A stretch of DNA of 49,925 nucleotides from Candidatus Nitrosopumilus sp. (GCF_029882185.1 NZ_JAOULD010000008.1:1-49925); one strand, 5' to 3'. Counted from the first letter of the stretch, positions 24,493 through 34,164 are shown. Numbers and translations are program-made. The notes: generated by a model not told the origin, from the sequence alone.

Positions 24493-27400
24493 ATGAATCG
24501 TACCTTGCCTCTAGTATTTGCTGTACTTTTTTTTGCAGGAATTCTAGCACCTGCATATGCTCAAACTTCTGAAAATGTGGTAATCAATGAAGTAGATATT
24601 AATCCTCCTGGTGATGACTCTTTTTCTATTTCTGAGTGGATTGAGTTACACAATCCAACTGATTTTGATATTGATTTGAGTGGATGGAGTATTGCATCTA
24701 CAACAGCTCTTAAAAAAACAATGACTATTCCATCTGGCACTGTTATTAAATCAGGACAATTCCTGACATATTCTTATCAAAGTCTTTGGTTTACTGATGT
24801 AAACGAATCCATTGAACTTCGAGACGAAAATAAAATTGTAATTGACAAGACTCCTTTCATAACTGATCTGAAAAACGATTTTACTTCATGGCAAAGAATC
24901 TATGATGGATTTGATTCTGATAGTCCTGATGATTGGAAATTTGTAACTTCGACTGCTGGTTCTTCTAATGGAAAATTAGTAAAAACACAAACTTCTGATG
25001 ATGTCCGTATCACTGCTTCATCTGCAAAACCCTCTTATCTCTTTGGAGAAGTGGCAACAATCTCTGGAAGTGTTTCTAAAGAAGTATTTGTTGTAAAACC
25101 TTTCTTTAAACCTGAACAAATTGTAATTAATATTTCTGGTCCTAACTTTGATAAAACTGTAAATCTTTACCCTGATCTTAATCTGAATTACAAAACCACT
25201 CTCAGTCTACACCAAGTCTTGGGAATTAATCCTGGAAATTATGATGTAACTGTAAGTTATGGGACTGCTACTGCCACTACTAGTTTTTCAGTAGGGTATG
25301 AAATAACTGAAAAGGAAACAAAACAAAATCCAGAGTTAAGCATTGTTACTGATAAATCACAATATATTCCAGGACAGTCGGTTTCTATAACTGGATTTGC
25401 AACTGACATTATTCCTTTTGTAGGGATGAAATTTACTGTTACTGATTTTAATGGAAATTTAATTTCTAATGGAAATCTCTTCCCTGTGGATGGCAAATTC
25501 AAAACTAATTTCTTCATTACTAATGTAAATCCTACATATGGGACATACACTATCGCTGCTGAATACTTTGACAGATCTGCATCTACCACATTTGAAGTTG
25601 TAAAAGATTTGAAAGAAGATGTTCCTATCTCTTTGTGGGCAGATAAGAAAGCATATGGTTTAGGAGATGAAGTTAAAATCTCTGGCAGGTTGAACAAAGT
25701 TTTTGTCGGCACTCTTGATTTAGAAATTATTCAGACTAAACAAACCTCAATTCTAAGCTCATCTTCTGGCAGCACATCTGGATTTAAAATTCTAGACAGT
25801 CTGACCGTCAAAGGTGATGGCTCTTTTAATTACTCGTTTATGATTCCAGATAATTCTCTTAGATTAGGCGATTATAGAATTTCTGTATCTAAAGATATTG
25901 GCTCTGCAAAAATTATAATTCCTGTTGTAACTGATCCTGAAAACTTTGTCCCATCTGATAAGCCTTTAACGGTTACAATGGATATGGACGTCTATGAATT
26001 TGGCGACACTATGAAGATTAGTGGTAATATAAAAGATCCTTACAGCAATTCCAGCTATGGCACCGGCGCAGGAGTTAAAATTTCAATTTCTCATGAAGAT
26101 GGCACTCCTTTGGAAATAACATCTTTATCAAAAAATGAAAATGTGTCTGTTGGGTATAGTTTTTCCGCAATTCCTGAAACTTCAGGACGGTATTCAGTGC
26201 AAGTAGATGTGAGCAAAAACATATTTGCTGTAGGAAATTATGTTGTAAAATCACAATACCTTGGTCATACTGTGACTGATACTTTTTCCATTGAGGATTC
26301 TCTTGATTTGAAAGATGGACCTGTGATTACACTTGACAAGGAAGTATATGGATTGGGAGAGACTGTCCATCTGAATGGGGTCATTCCTCCAATTGGTGAT
26401 AATTTCATTAAAATCTCAATTACCAAACCTGATGGAAGTGTAAGCAATTCTGGCACAACTGTTGAGAATCAACGTTTCTCTTGGACTTGGGTTACTCCGA
26501 TAAGTGAAAAACCTGCAATGCTAAAAATTGACGTCCTTGAGAGGGATGTAACAAAATCTAATTTTGGAGTATATAAAATGAATGTTGCAACTTCATCTAA
26601 AAATGTAGATCTTTTCTTCAAAGTTTCAGCAGATCCAGAAAATGACTCTTTGTCTAAAACACCTTTGTTTGTATCTTCAGAAAAATCCCTGTATAAAGCG
26701 GGTGAAAAATTAAAGGTTGTTGGAAATGTGATCAAACGTCAGCAAGGCAGTGAAGGTCTTGTGGTGCCTGAGAGAGTGACAATCAAAATACTTGATGGCA
26801 AGTTCCCATACAAACAAATCCATGAATCATCTGTTTATCCAAATCAGGGTGGATCTTTTTCAAGTCTTTTTGAATTGCCTGCAACTGTGTTCAGTGATGG
26901 CCTCTATAAAATAAAAGCATCATACTCTAAAGCTGTTGCTCAATCTGAATTCAGTGTTACAAACGACTTTGTCTTTGGTCTTGATGAAGATGTAACTCTC
27001 TTAGTATCCACTGACAAGTCTGAATATTACCCTGGAGATGTTGTTTACATTAGTGGTAAACCTAACAAACTGATTTATTTAGAATTCTTTGATGTAAGTA
27101 TAGTCAAAAAATCTGGAACTGAGATTACCTGTGGCTCATTTGTTTGTGGAACTCATACCGGTCCTGTATCATCTATTCGTCCTAGCCCTTCTGGAACTTT
27201 TACACATCAATTTGTTATTCCTGATAACCCTTCTGCAATTGGAACATACGAAGTAACAGTTGATGCTGATTTTGAGAAAAAATCAATCAAATTCAATGTT
27301 GTTGAAAAACCTCTTATTGAAAAATTAAACACTGTAATTGAGAAAGAAAATAGACTGCCTGAGAAATTCATTTCAATAATTACTAAAGATAAAATTTCTG

Positions 27401-27762
27401 ATGGTACAATAATTTCACCTAGGGTGATTTCAGGCTCTTTAATCACTCCTATTAGAGGAGATGAATCTAATGTCAATCTCAAAGTGTCTGCACCTTCTGG
27501 AACATGTATAATCGGCCCAAGTGCTGATTGCTTGGTAAAAGATTCTACTAGGGAGCAAGGCCAAATTTATGACGTTGTAGATGTGGATGGAATAAGTCTC
27601 AAAGTAAGGTATAGTGGTCCTGATGTTCGTCTAGAAAAATTCAGCATTTTGCCTGAATCCTCAAATGCATTTTTGCCTGATGCTAACTGGAATGTTGTAG
27701 TACTCAAAGATGACCAAGTTTCAAGATTTTATTATAAAGTAACATACAAAACTCTAGAGTAA
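24493..27762 (+). CDS. Large secreted surface protein: lamin-tail domain plus Ig-like repeats
   Basis: 1089 residues with a clear signal peptide (MNRTLPLVFAVLFFAGILAPAYA, cleavage after about 23). Residues 27-140 form a lamin-tail domain (NVVINEVDINPPGDD, WIELHNPTDFDIDLSGWSI). The rest is a series of beta-sandwich repeats, each opening with a version of DKxxYxxGExVxISG: IPGQSVSITG, GLGDEVKISG, FGDTMKISGN, GLGETVHLNG, KAGEKLKVVGN, YPGDVVYISGK. There is no C-terminal membrane helix or sorting signal, so it is released or held by the S-layer. A role in adhesion or surface structure is inferred. ATG 24493. Confidence 0.85.
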   Translation: MNRTLPLVFAVLFFAGILAPAYAQTSENVVINEVDINPPGDDSFSISEWIELHNPTDFDIDLSGWSIASTTALKKTMTIPSGTVIKSGQFLTYSYQSLWFTDVNESIELRDENKIVIDKTPFITDLKNDFTSWQRIYDGFDSDSPDDWKFVTSTAGSSNGKLVKTQTSDDVRITASSAKPSYLFGEVATISGSVSKEVFVVKPFFKPEQIVINISGPNFDKTVNLYPDLNLNYKTTLSLHQVLGINPGNYDVTVSYGTATATTSFSVGYEITEKETKQNPELSIVTDKSQYIPGQSVSITGFATDIIPFVGMKFTVTDFNGNLISNGNLFPVDGKFKTNFFITNVNPTYGTYTIAAEYFDRSASTTFEVVKDLKEDVPISLWADKKAYGLGDEVKISGRLNKVFVGTLDLEIIQTKQTSILSSSSGSTSGFKILDSLTVKGDGSFNYSFMIPDNSLRLGDYRISVSKDIGSAKIIIPVVTDPENFVPSDKPLTVTMDMDVYEFGDTMKISGNIKDPYSNSSYGTGAGVKISISHEDGTPLEITSLSKNENVSVGYSFSAIPETSGRYSVQVDVSKNIFAVGNYVVKSQYLGHTVTDTFSIEDSLDLKDGPVITLDKEVYGLGETVHLNGVIPPIGDNFIKISITKPDGSVSNSGTTVENQRFSWTWVTPISEKPAMLKIDVLERDVTKSNFGVYKMNVATSSKNVDLFFKVSADPENDSLSKTPLFVSSEKSLYKAGEKLKVVGNVIKRQQGSEGLVVPERVTIKILDGKFPYKQIHESSVYPNQGGSFSSLFELPATVFSDGLYKIKASYSKAVAQSEFSVTNDFVFGLDEDVTLLVSTDKSEYYPGDVVYISGKPNKLIYLEFFDVSIVKKSGTEITCGSFVCGTHTGPVSSIRPSPSGTFTHQFVIPDNPSAIGTYEVTVDADFEKKSIKFNVVEKPLIEKLNTVIEKENRLPEKFISIITKDKISDGTIISPRVISGSLITPIRGDESNVNLKVSAPSGTCIIGPSADCLVKDSTREQGQIYDVVDVDGISLKVRYSGPDVRLEKFSILPESSNAFLPDANWNVVVLKDDQVSRFYYKVTYKTLE

Positions 27763-27796
27763 ATTCAAAATACTCTGAATTTTATTCTTCATTTAC

Positions 27797-28288
27797 ATGA
27801 AATTACAAGTTTTGATGTTTTATCAAGACGATCCTAAAAAATGCACAGCTGCTAAGATGGTGAAATTTGGTCTTGCACAAAATATCAAAAAAATTAGCTC
27901 AAAAGGATTAGTTTTAGATCCTTTTTCTGAAAAAACATTGCTTCCAAAAGATAAATCTGCAATTCGCTCTATTGTTGGAATTGACTGCTCTTGGAATCTT
28001 GCTGAACAGGCTTTTTCTAAAAATTTTTCAGGGATTAAAAGAAAACTTCCTCCCCTTCTTGCTGGTAACCCTGTAAATTATTCAAAATTAAATAAATTAA
28101 CTACTGTTGAAGCATTGGCTGCATCATTATTTATTTTGGGTTCTAAAGAACAATCTTTGGAATTGCTTGACAAATTCAAATGGGGGCATACATTTTATGA
28201 ACTCAATCAAAACCTTTTGGAAGAATACTCTAAACTTGAAAATGAATCTCAGATAGAATTAATTTTAAAAGATTATGGGCTAATTTAG
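27797..28288 (+). CDS. tsr3: 16S rRNA aminocarboxypropyltransferase (Tsr3, DUF367)
   Basis: Tsr3 transfers the aminocarboxypropyl group of S-adenosylmethionine to the hypermodified uridine of the small-subunit rRNA. The 163-residue protein matches the family in length and in its motifs: FYQDDPKKCTAAKMVKFG, GLVLDPFSE, GIDCSWNLAEQAF, RKLPPLLAGNPVNYSK and LTTVEALAASLFILG. The start is the ATG at 27797. It converges with the solute-binding protein gene; the two stop codons overlap (28285-28288). Confidence 0.93.
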   Translation: MKLQVLMFYQDDPKKCTAAKMVKFGLAQNIKKISSKGLVLDPFSEKTLLPKDKSAIRSIVGIDCSWNLAEQAFSKNFSGIKRKLPPLLAGNPVNYSKLNKLTTVEALAASLFILGSKEQSLELLDKFKWGHTFYELNQNLLEEYSKLENESQIELILKDYGLI

Positions 28289-30738
28289 TTTCTTTTTTTT
28301 AGATATGTTGCAATTCCTAAAATAATGACTATTGGTAATACCCAAATCCAATATTCTGGATTGTTTTTAGAAAATTCTATATTGTCATTGCTGCTTACAG
28401 GTAATTCCAAAGCACTGTCTGTCACAATGAAACTTGATTCATAAAAATCAGGCTTTAAAACTGAATTTGAAATTGCAAATATTTTGATATTATTTGTCCC
28501 TATGCCTAATTTTTTGGTGTCTTTTGGCAATATCTCGATGACTGTGTTTGCTTCTTCAACCTTCTGTGTGTCTGAAAGAACCTTCTCTCCTTTACTATTT
28601 GTCAAAAAATATAATATTGAATCTGAATTTTCTGTCTCAACTGTTAAAGTGATTCCTTTATCTCTCTGAATAGAATTACTTATGTCTATTTTTTGAATTA
28701 TTGGAAACTCTGTTTTTTCAAAACTTTCCCATTCTCCTTTTTTGAATGGATATGAATCATCATCAAATGCTGATACTTTGATTGTTCTTGATTCTGGGGA
28801 ATATGATTCTAAATAGAATGGACCATTGCTTATCACTGCATGCTGCTTGGCTTGAATCCATTTTATTGAAGAATCGTATCTATTTTGGTAATATTCTGAA
28901 TTTTGATTATCTCCCTTTAATGCCTCAGGAATGTATTTCTCTTCTTTGAATTCTTGCAAATATTTCTTAATCATATTTGCATCATTAGGAATGATCAACG
29001 ATGCCCAGTTCACATTTTTACTGGTGGCCCCTGATCTTGAAAATGATATCTTTCCGTCCGTTACTGCATTTTCCATGGCAGAGGTGATTTCCCAAGGTAT
29101 TGAGCTCCATAACACTGCCCATTCTGCAATCTCTCCTTTATCAAAATGCCAATAATCCACATACACTTCTATGGTGTCTTCATCAATTTGGTTGATTCCT
29201 CTGATTGTCTGCATGCTCTGGGCAGCTCTTGGAGTAAATTCTGTATCAAATGATTTGTCGTTTTCATCTATCTGTGTTCCCCATTCTATTGTAAAATATA
29301 ATGAATACAAAATATCTTTCATGTCCATTTTTTCTCCATTGTGCCAATTACTGAATTTAAAATCAAACGTAACTTTGCTCGTGGCCTTTGCATTTTCCTT
29401 CACTTTTTCCCATTTTTGTATTGTGGGTTCCCAAATTTTTGCCTCTTGTGGTATGTCTATTTTTTCATCTGGTCCATCTGTTTCAACTTTCCATGTTGCT
29501 CTTACAGGAAATGTTTCTCCTGTGAATGGATGTTTGAATGTTGCAGGATCTGAAATTATTCCCCATATGTGTCTGCTATAACTATCTGTAAACCCCATGA
29601 TTGGATTCCATGCCCCTTGATAGATTTGCTTGACTCCTATTGTTAGTTCATCATGATTGCTTTTTGAATTAATTGGGGTGAATCTACTTGGAACTCCTGA
29701 TCCAAAATCATTCACAATTCCGCTGACTTTTTCATTTGCAACATATTGATCTATTTTGCTGGCCAAAAAAATCCTGACTGATTCATTGACTCCTTCAGTG
29801 ACTGCTTCTTGAATTAATGCTGTTCTCTGTTCTGCAGTTTTAAAATCTCCTGTGTAAATTTTCTGTGTTAGTGAATCTAATTTTTCATTTTTGTAATTCC
29901 AATACGATGGATCATTGAATCCTGGCATATTTGAAAACCAAGGAGAATACATTTGCCCCAGTCCAACTGAATCGTATCTTACAAATGCAGAACGTCCCCA
30001 TCCTTCTGTATACAAATTCCATTTTACATCTGATGGGTTTGAACCATACACAACAACAAATGCTTTATTCAAATCCCCAAAATCTTTTTTCACCACGAAT
30101 CCAATTTTTTCTAATTCTATAGATAGGATCTCTCCTATGGATTTTCTTACAGGGTCGTCACTTCTAATAAAAATTGTAATCTCTATTGGAATTCCATCTA
30201 TCTCCCATTTTTCATTGTTTTTGATTGCTCCTCTGTCTTCCAATGCTCTGGAGATGATTTTTTCTGCAAGTGTGGGATTGTATTTGAAATTAAATGTCTC
30301 TAGTTGTTCTACTACTGTTAGATATTCTGGATCTGATGGACCATAGTATGAAATTATTGGAGATCCATACCCTCCCATCAATTCATTTATGATTAATTTT
30401 CTGTCAACTAGATAATTTACCGCAAATCGGATGTCTTTGCTTGAAAACGGATTGAATTTTTCTGACTGTGCAGGATTAATCAGAATACTGTAGGATCCTC
30501 CAGTTGAATCAAAAACCTGTAATCCTTGTATGTTTTGATTGCCTTCTAATCTGTCTGGTGATATTGTATAATAATACAAGTCTAAATTCCCATTTCGTAC
30601 TTCTTCTAATGCTGTATTTTCATCAAGATATTGAATGAATTTCACTGAATCAAAAAATGTACTCTTTTCTGCAAATGATTCATCATACATTGTTAATAAT
30701 ACTAAAAAAGCTAGCATGATTACTAGCATAATTTTCAT
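28285..30738 (-). CDS. Extracellular solute-binding protein, family 5 (peptide/nickel type), membrane-anchored
   Basis: 817 residues. A signal sequence (MKIMLVIMLAFLVLLTMYDESFA) is followed by an SBP_bac_5 fold with KDIRFAVNYLVDRKLIINEL, VTFDFKFSNWHNGEKMDMKDILYS and a late ISNGPFYLESYSPESRTI. A terminal domain (about 690-785) and a C-terminal membrane helix with basic tail KKRN end the protein. The helix is preceded by NNPEYWIW, resembling archaeosortase sorting signals. It would capture peptides or similar solutes at the surface, but no ABC permease or ATPase gene lies nearby, so its transporter partner is encoded elsewhere. Confidence 0.88.
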   Translation of the reverse strand: MKIMLVIMLAFLVLLTMYDESFAEKSTFFDSVKFIQYLDENTALEEVRNGNLDLYYYTISPDRLEGNQNIQGLQVFDSTGGSYSILINPAQSEKFNPFSSKDIRFAVNYLVDRKLIINELMGGYGSPIISYYGPSDPEYLTVVEQLETFNFKYNPTLAEKIISRALEDRGAIKNNEKWEIDGIPIEITIFIRSDDPVRKSIGEILSIELEKIGFVVKKDFGDLNKAFVVVYGSNPSDVKWNLYTEGWGRSAFVRYDSVGLGQMYSPWFSNMPGFNDPSYWNYKNEKLDSLTQKIYTGDFKTAEQRTALIQEAVTEGVNESVRIFLASKIDQYVANEKVSGIVNDFGSGVPSRFTPINSKSNHDELTIGVKQIYQGAWNPIMGFTDSYSRHIWGIISDPATFKHPFTGETFPVRATWKVETDGPDEKIDIPQEAKIWEPTIQKWEKVKENAKATSKVTFDFKFSNWHNGEKMDMKDILYSLYFTIEWGTQIDENDKSFDTEFTPRAAQSMQTIRGINQIDEDTIEVYVDYWHFDKGEIAEWAVLWSSIPWEITSAMENAVTDGKISFSRSGATSKNVNWASLIIPNDANMIKKYLQEFKEEKYIPEALKGDNQNSEYYQNRYDSSIKWIQAKQHAVISNGPFYLESYSPESRTIKVSAFDDDSYPFKKGEWESFEKTEFPIIQKIDISNSIQRDKGITLTVETENSDSILYFLTNSKGEKVLSDTQKVEEANTVIEILPKDTKKLGIGTNNIKIFAISNSVLKPDFYESSFIVTDSALELPVSSNDNIEFSKNNPEYWIWVLPIVIILGIATYLKKRN

Positions 30739-30819
30739 GTCAATACTTTCAAAACCATGTAATAAAACCTATATCATAATACCCTGATATTATTAGCTCC
30801 TAAAACCTATATTTCTAAA

Positions 30820-31473
30820 TTGACTCAAAAATTACAATTGAAAATTCATCCCAGAATGATTATTGGATTACAAGGAATTATCCCTGGTGGTGTATCTGTA
30901 AAAGATTTTTCTGCTGTTACAAAAATGAATTCAAATGATTCTAAAATTATTCTAGATGAATTTATTAAAAATGATATTGGAACAAAGCAAGATGATTCTT
31001 ATTTTTTTGAAGTCGGTGATAAATTAAAAATAGCAGTGGCTTTGCTTGAAAGAGGATTTCCTATAGATGAAATTTCAATTGCTTTGGATTGGAGGGATTT
31101 TGAAGGACTAACTGCTGAGATACTGTCTGAAAAAAATTTTGCAGTTTTGAAAAATATGATGCTAACAAAGCCTAGAATGGAAATAGATGTTGTGGGAATT
31201 AGATTGGGAATTGCAATTTTAATTGACTGCAAACACTGGAAACGATATAGTACTTCTGCCTTGTCTACTGCTGTCAAAAAACAAATTGAGAGAACAAAAC
31301 AATATGTTGCAAAAACTCCTGGCGCTATTGCAGTGCCTGTAATTGTGACTTTATATCAAGACAAAATTGATTTTATAGAGAATGTCCCTATAGTTCCTAT
31401 TTTTCAATTTGGATCATTTGTTGATGAATTTTATGGCAATATTGATCAAATGAAGACTATAGGAACAGACTAG
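30820..31473 (+). CDS. PD-(D/E)xK-type nuclease with N-terminal winged helix (predicted)
   Basis: 217 residues from a TTG at 30820. The first 90 residues look like a winged helix (GGVSVKDFSAVTKMNSNDSKIILDEFIKND). The second half has the restriction-endonuclease-like core: Glu about 100, then RMEIDVVGIRLGIAILIDCKHWK, giving Asp123 and the D-x-K pair Asp136/Lys138. This arrangement is typical of the Mrr/RecB-like and archaeal HJR-like superfamily. A helix QIERTKQYVAKTPG follows. DNA cleavage or repair is inferred. The 3' end overlaps the DUF2070 gene by 17 bp, tail to tail. Confidence 0.75.
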   Translation: MTQKLQLKIHPRMIIGLQGIIPGGVSVKDFSAVTKMNSNDSKIILDEFIKNDIGTKQDDSYFFEVGDKLKIAVALLERGFPIDEISIALDWRDFEGLTAEILSEKNFAVLKNMMLTKPRMEIDVVGIRLGIAILIDCKHWKRYSTSALSTAVKKQIERTKQYVAKTPGAIAVPVIVTLYQDKIDFIENVPIVPIFQFGSFVDEFYGNIDQMKTIGTD

Positions 31474-33205
31474 TAACAAAAAATATCACGCCTCCAATTA
31501 CAAATCCTTTGGTGATTTTTAGAGAATTATCAAGCGCTTTGGAATAATCTTCGTAAATTCCCTGTCCCATCACTTTAACGTCTGATTCGTTTTCTAAAAT
31601 TTCAAATTTTGCCTCTGCAATGTTTTCTTCTGATTTCTTTGCAATTTCAAAAAACCATTTTGCTAGCTTGTCTGCACTTGTAATCAGTCCTAATTGATAG
31701 TACCCGTTTCTGTTTCTTGCCTTTACTGGTGCATAATGTGTGTCTGATGTGCAAATTTCAAATAGATGATAGTCCCTCTTTGCAAAAATTTCTATGATTT
31801 TCTCTCTGACTCCATTCTCCATGTTGTTAGAATCTGCCCATCCTAGAAAATATTTTTTTCCATTAATTCTAAAACAAATAATTCCCAATCCTCCCATTCC
31901 CAAATCTTCTGTCCATACATCCATTTCATCCGTATTGGCATAGCCGAATTCTATTGGAAAATTGTCTTTTGTAATAAGAGAATCCAAACATGATTTGGCA
32001 GCTTTTAACATGTCTTCCCCATCTTCTTTTGAAATCTCTTCTCCCATTGCATTATGACAATCTACAATCATAGTTCTTGCATAGTTTCGATTTTTTGCAT
32101 ACTGGACAATTTCTGTCATCATATAACTTGGAAGATCTTCCATACCGTATGGAGATAATGATAAAAACAATAATGGATTATTTTCAAAAAGTAACCCTGT
32201 TACTCTAGCTTTGTTTATTTGAACTGTAACTGGTTCTGTACATTTCATTCCTTCTTCTCTTACTTTACTTTTCTCTAAATTCTTCAAATACCTTTCAACC
32301 TCATTTCTTGATGGGAGGTTTAATGCATGATCTGAAATACTATGCATGATCATAGCTGATGATGACAAATTCTTGTAAATCAAATATGGAATATTACTTC
32401 CCCCTACAGGATGATATGGTCCTGGATGTATTCCTGGCAGTACCATTCTAAATTCTTTTTGTCCTTCTTTGGGTGTAAATTTTATCTGTGATGTAGATAC
32501 TTTGGTTTCATTTGAGCGTTGTTCCATCAACTCTTCTGCATCTTCAAAATCATTTCCTTGGGATGCAAGATATGCTTGAATTGTTTTATGTGTGCTTTCC
32601 ATTCCTGGCTTTCCTGCCCTGTCTGTTAGAACTGACCATACACTTGCAATGATCATAAAAGAGACTCCATATCCTAATCCTATTGGTTCTGTAAGTATTG
32701 AAATCCACATGTTTTGAGGAATTAATACTAGATACATTGCTAATGGTTGAATCAAACAAATCGCCCATGCTTTTTTGAGACTAACTCCAAGTGTTGTTGT
32801 GTAGATTCCTATTCTAAAACTCGCAAAAAGTAAAATCCCAAAAGTTATGAAAAACAATTCCATGTCTTTTGATAAAACAATGCTTGAAAGTATTCCCATC
32901 AAAAGTGTAACTGTCAATAACATATTTCCAAAAAGTGACGAATGTAGTGATTTTGAATATTCTTTCTTTTTTGTAAATCGTGTGTCTAGTAATTGTGTTA
33001 AATATAATACTCCTAACGCAATTGGAAGTCGATACCAATTTTCATCGAATCCTAAATTTCCTAAATATCCAAAATATATTGTTAAAACTGATACTGAAGC
33101 TACTATTAGTGAAACTATTAATGAGAAATAATGTGATGATGGATTAACTAGGGTAAGGGAGAATCTATTGTGTATATTTGAAACATTGTCTGGTGATTTT
33201 TCCAT
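31457..33205 (-). CDS. DUF2070 family membrane protein
   Basis: 582 residues of the archaea-specific DUF2070 family, function unknown. The N-terminal 200 residues contain about six or seven membrane helices. A large cytoplasmic domain follows with conserved-looking motifs: FRMVLPGIHPGPYHPVGGSN, DCHNAMGEE and CTSDTHYAPVKARNRNGY. The His/Asp/Cys-rich sequence suggests a metal-dependent hydrolase-like activity, but this is an inference. A final hydrophobic helix ends the protein. Its ATG is 7 nt after the sec61-beta stop, so it is part of that operon, which hints at a membrane-biogenesis link. Confidence 0.88.
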   Translation of the reverse strand: MEKSPDNVSNIHNRFSLTLVNPSSHYFSLIVSLIVASVSVLTIYFGYLGNLGFDENWYRLPIALGVLYLTQLLDTRFTKKKEYSKSLHSSLFGNMLLTVTLLMGILSSIVLSKDMELFFITFGILLFASFRIGIYTTTLGVSLKKAWAICLIQPLAMYLVLIPQNMWISILTEPIGLGYGVSFMIIASVWSVLTDRAGKPGMESTHKTIQAYLASQGNDFEDAEELMEQRSNETKVSTSQIKFTPKEGQKEFRMVLPGIHPGPYHPVGGSNIPYLIYKNLSSSAMIMHSISDHALNLPSRNEVERYLKNLEKSKVREEGMKCTEPVTVQINKARVTGLLFENNPLLFLSLSPYGMEDLPSYMMTEIVQYAKNRNYARTMIVDCHNAMGEEISKEDGEDMLKAAKSCLDSLITKDNFPIEFGYANTDEMDVWTEDLGMGGLGIICFRINGKKYFLGWADSNNMENGVREKIIEIFAKRDYHLFEICTSDTHYAPVKARNRNGYYQLGLITSADKLAKWFFEIAKKSEENIAEAKFEILENESDVKVMGQGIYEDYSKALDNSLKITKGFVIGGVIFFVTSLFL

Positions 33206-33212
33206 TGTTTAT

Positions 33213-33377
33213 TCACGGAGCTAGAAACAAATCAATTATCCATGAAATTGCAATTAAACTGATTGGAATTGACACTACGATTTTTGGGTCTAGTTTGAAT
33301 CCTTTTGTCTCATCTTCAAAGAATCTCATGAGACCTCCACTAGATGCTGGAAGTGGTGCTGATTTCTTATCTGCCAT
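33213..33377 (-). CDS. Preprotein translocase subunit Sec61-beta
   Basis: A 54-residue protein, ATG 33377 to TGA 33213. It has the Sec61-beta N-terminal pattern (KKSAPLPASSGGLMRFFEDE), the cytosolic linker TKGFKLDPK, and one tail-anchor-like helix (IVVSIPISLIAISWIIDLF). It is the small third subunit of the archaeal SecYE-beta translocon. It is followed 7 nt later by DUF2070 on the same strand, a neighbourhood worth noting for the function of DUF2070. Confidence 0.9.
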   Translation of the reverse strand: MADKKSAPLPASSGGLMRFFEDETKGFKLDPKIVVSIPISLIAISWIIDLFLAP

Positions 33378-33412
33378 TACAATTCGTCCTCGCGGATTTT
33401 AACATAAAAACT

Positions 33413-33745
33413 TTATTGTTTTTTCTTTATTTTCTCCATCGTTTCTAACAGAGAGTTGATCGTTTTGAGGATATTTTGCTGTTTTTCATGATCTTCTTCA
33501 AGTTCTAACTCTTTTGTTAACATCTTCATCTTTTTTTCCAGTGTTTTTTCTATGGTTGGTGATGTTTCTTCTAATTGATTTTGTTTAGGGATCTCTTTTT
33601 TTTCTGGTTGACGCCCGCAACCAATACACAAAGCATATCCTTCTTTCATTACTCTGACTCCTTTACAATATGGACAAGGTTCACTGAGTAATGTTGCCCC
33701 TTTTAGTAACATTTCTGCAGCTTTTTTTGTAAGATCCTCTGTCAT
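33413..33745 (-). CDS. Autoantigen p27 (Sjogren/scleroderma, UPF0148) zinc-binding homologue
   Basis: 110 residues. An N-terminal helix (LTKKAAEMLLKGATLLSEP) leads into the zinc knuckle CPYC ... CIGC (Cys 24, 27, 40, 43), and a C-terminal charged coiled coil (EKTLEKKMKMLTKELELEEDHEKQ) follows. This order is diagnostic of the archaeal/eukaryotic autoantigen p27 family, whose archaeal role is unknown. It is divergent from the aIF1 gene and precedes sec61-beta by 35 nt. Confidence 0.9.
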   Translation of the reverse strand: MTEDLTKKAAEMLLKGATLLSEPCPYCKGVRVMKEGYALCIGCGRQPEKKEIPKQNQLEETSPTIEKTLEKKMKMLTKELELEEDHEKQQNILKTINSLLETMEKIKKKQ

Positions 33746-33812
33746 ACTATTTCATCAATTTTCTGTTTAAAAAATCCGATTATTTTTCATTTTTGAAATA
33801 TATTCAAACAAG

Positions 33813-33819
33813 GCTTAAT
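33813..33819 (+). promoter_or_regulatory. TATA-like box of the aIF1 gene
   Basis: GCTTAAT centred about 34 nt before the ATG at 33850, so the message would have a leader of only a few nucleotides. Confidence 0.45.
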
Positions 33820-33849
33820 AGTGTGAATAATTGAAATTATTTCGAACGA

Positions 33850-34158
33850 ATGGCAGTAATTTGTAATACTTGTGGTCTTCCAGAAGATTTGTGTGCTTGT
33901 GGTGAACTTGCCAAAGATAGTACTAAGATAATTATTCGATTAGAAACTAGACGTTTTAAGAAAAAAGGTACTATGATTGAGGGATTAGATCCTAAATTAA
34001 ATAATTTGGAAACTGTTGCCAAAGAACTAAAAAACAAATATGCTTGTGGGGGAACTGCAAAAGAAGGATATATCTTCTTACAAGGTGATCATAGAGACAC
34101 CATAAAAGATACTTTGATAAATTTAGGATTTGCAGAAGATACTATAGAACTTCATTAG
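33850..34158 (+). CDS. Translation initiation factor aIF1 (SUI1)
   Basis: 102-residue SUI1-fold protein that binds the small ribosomal subunit and monitors start-codon pairing. It has an N-terminal zinc-like CNTCGLPEDLCACG, then the SUI1 core IIIRLETRRFKKKGTMIEGLD, VAKELKNKYACGGTAKEGYIFLQGDHRD, ending LINLGFAEDTIELH. ATG at 33850. It is followed 6 nt later by a CPBP protease gene on the same strand. Confidence 0.95.
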   Translation: MAVICNTCGLPEDLCACGELAKDSTKIIIRLETRRFKKKGTMIEGLDPKLNNLETVAKELKNKYACGGTAKEGYIFLQGDHRDTIKDTLINLGFAEDTIELH

Positions 34159-34164
34159 AACGAA

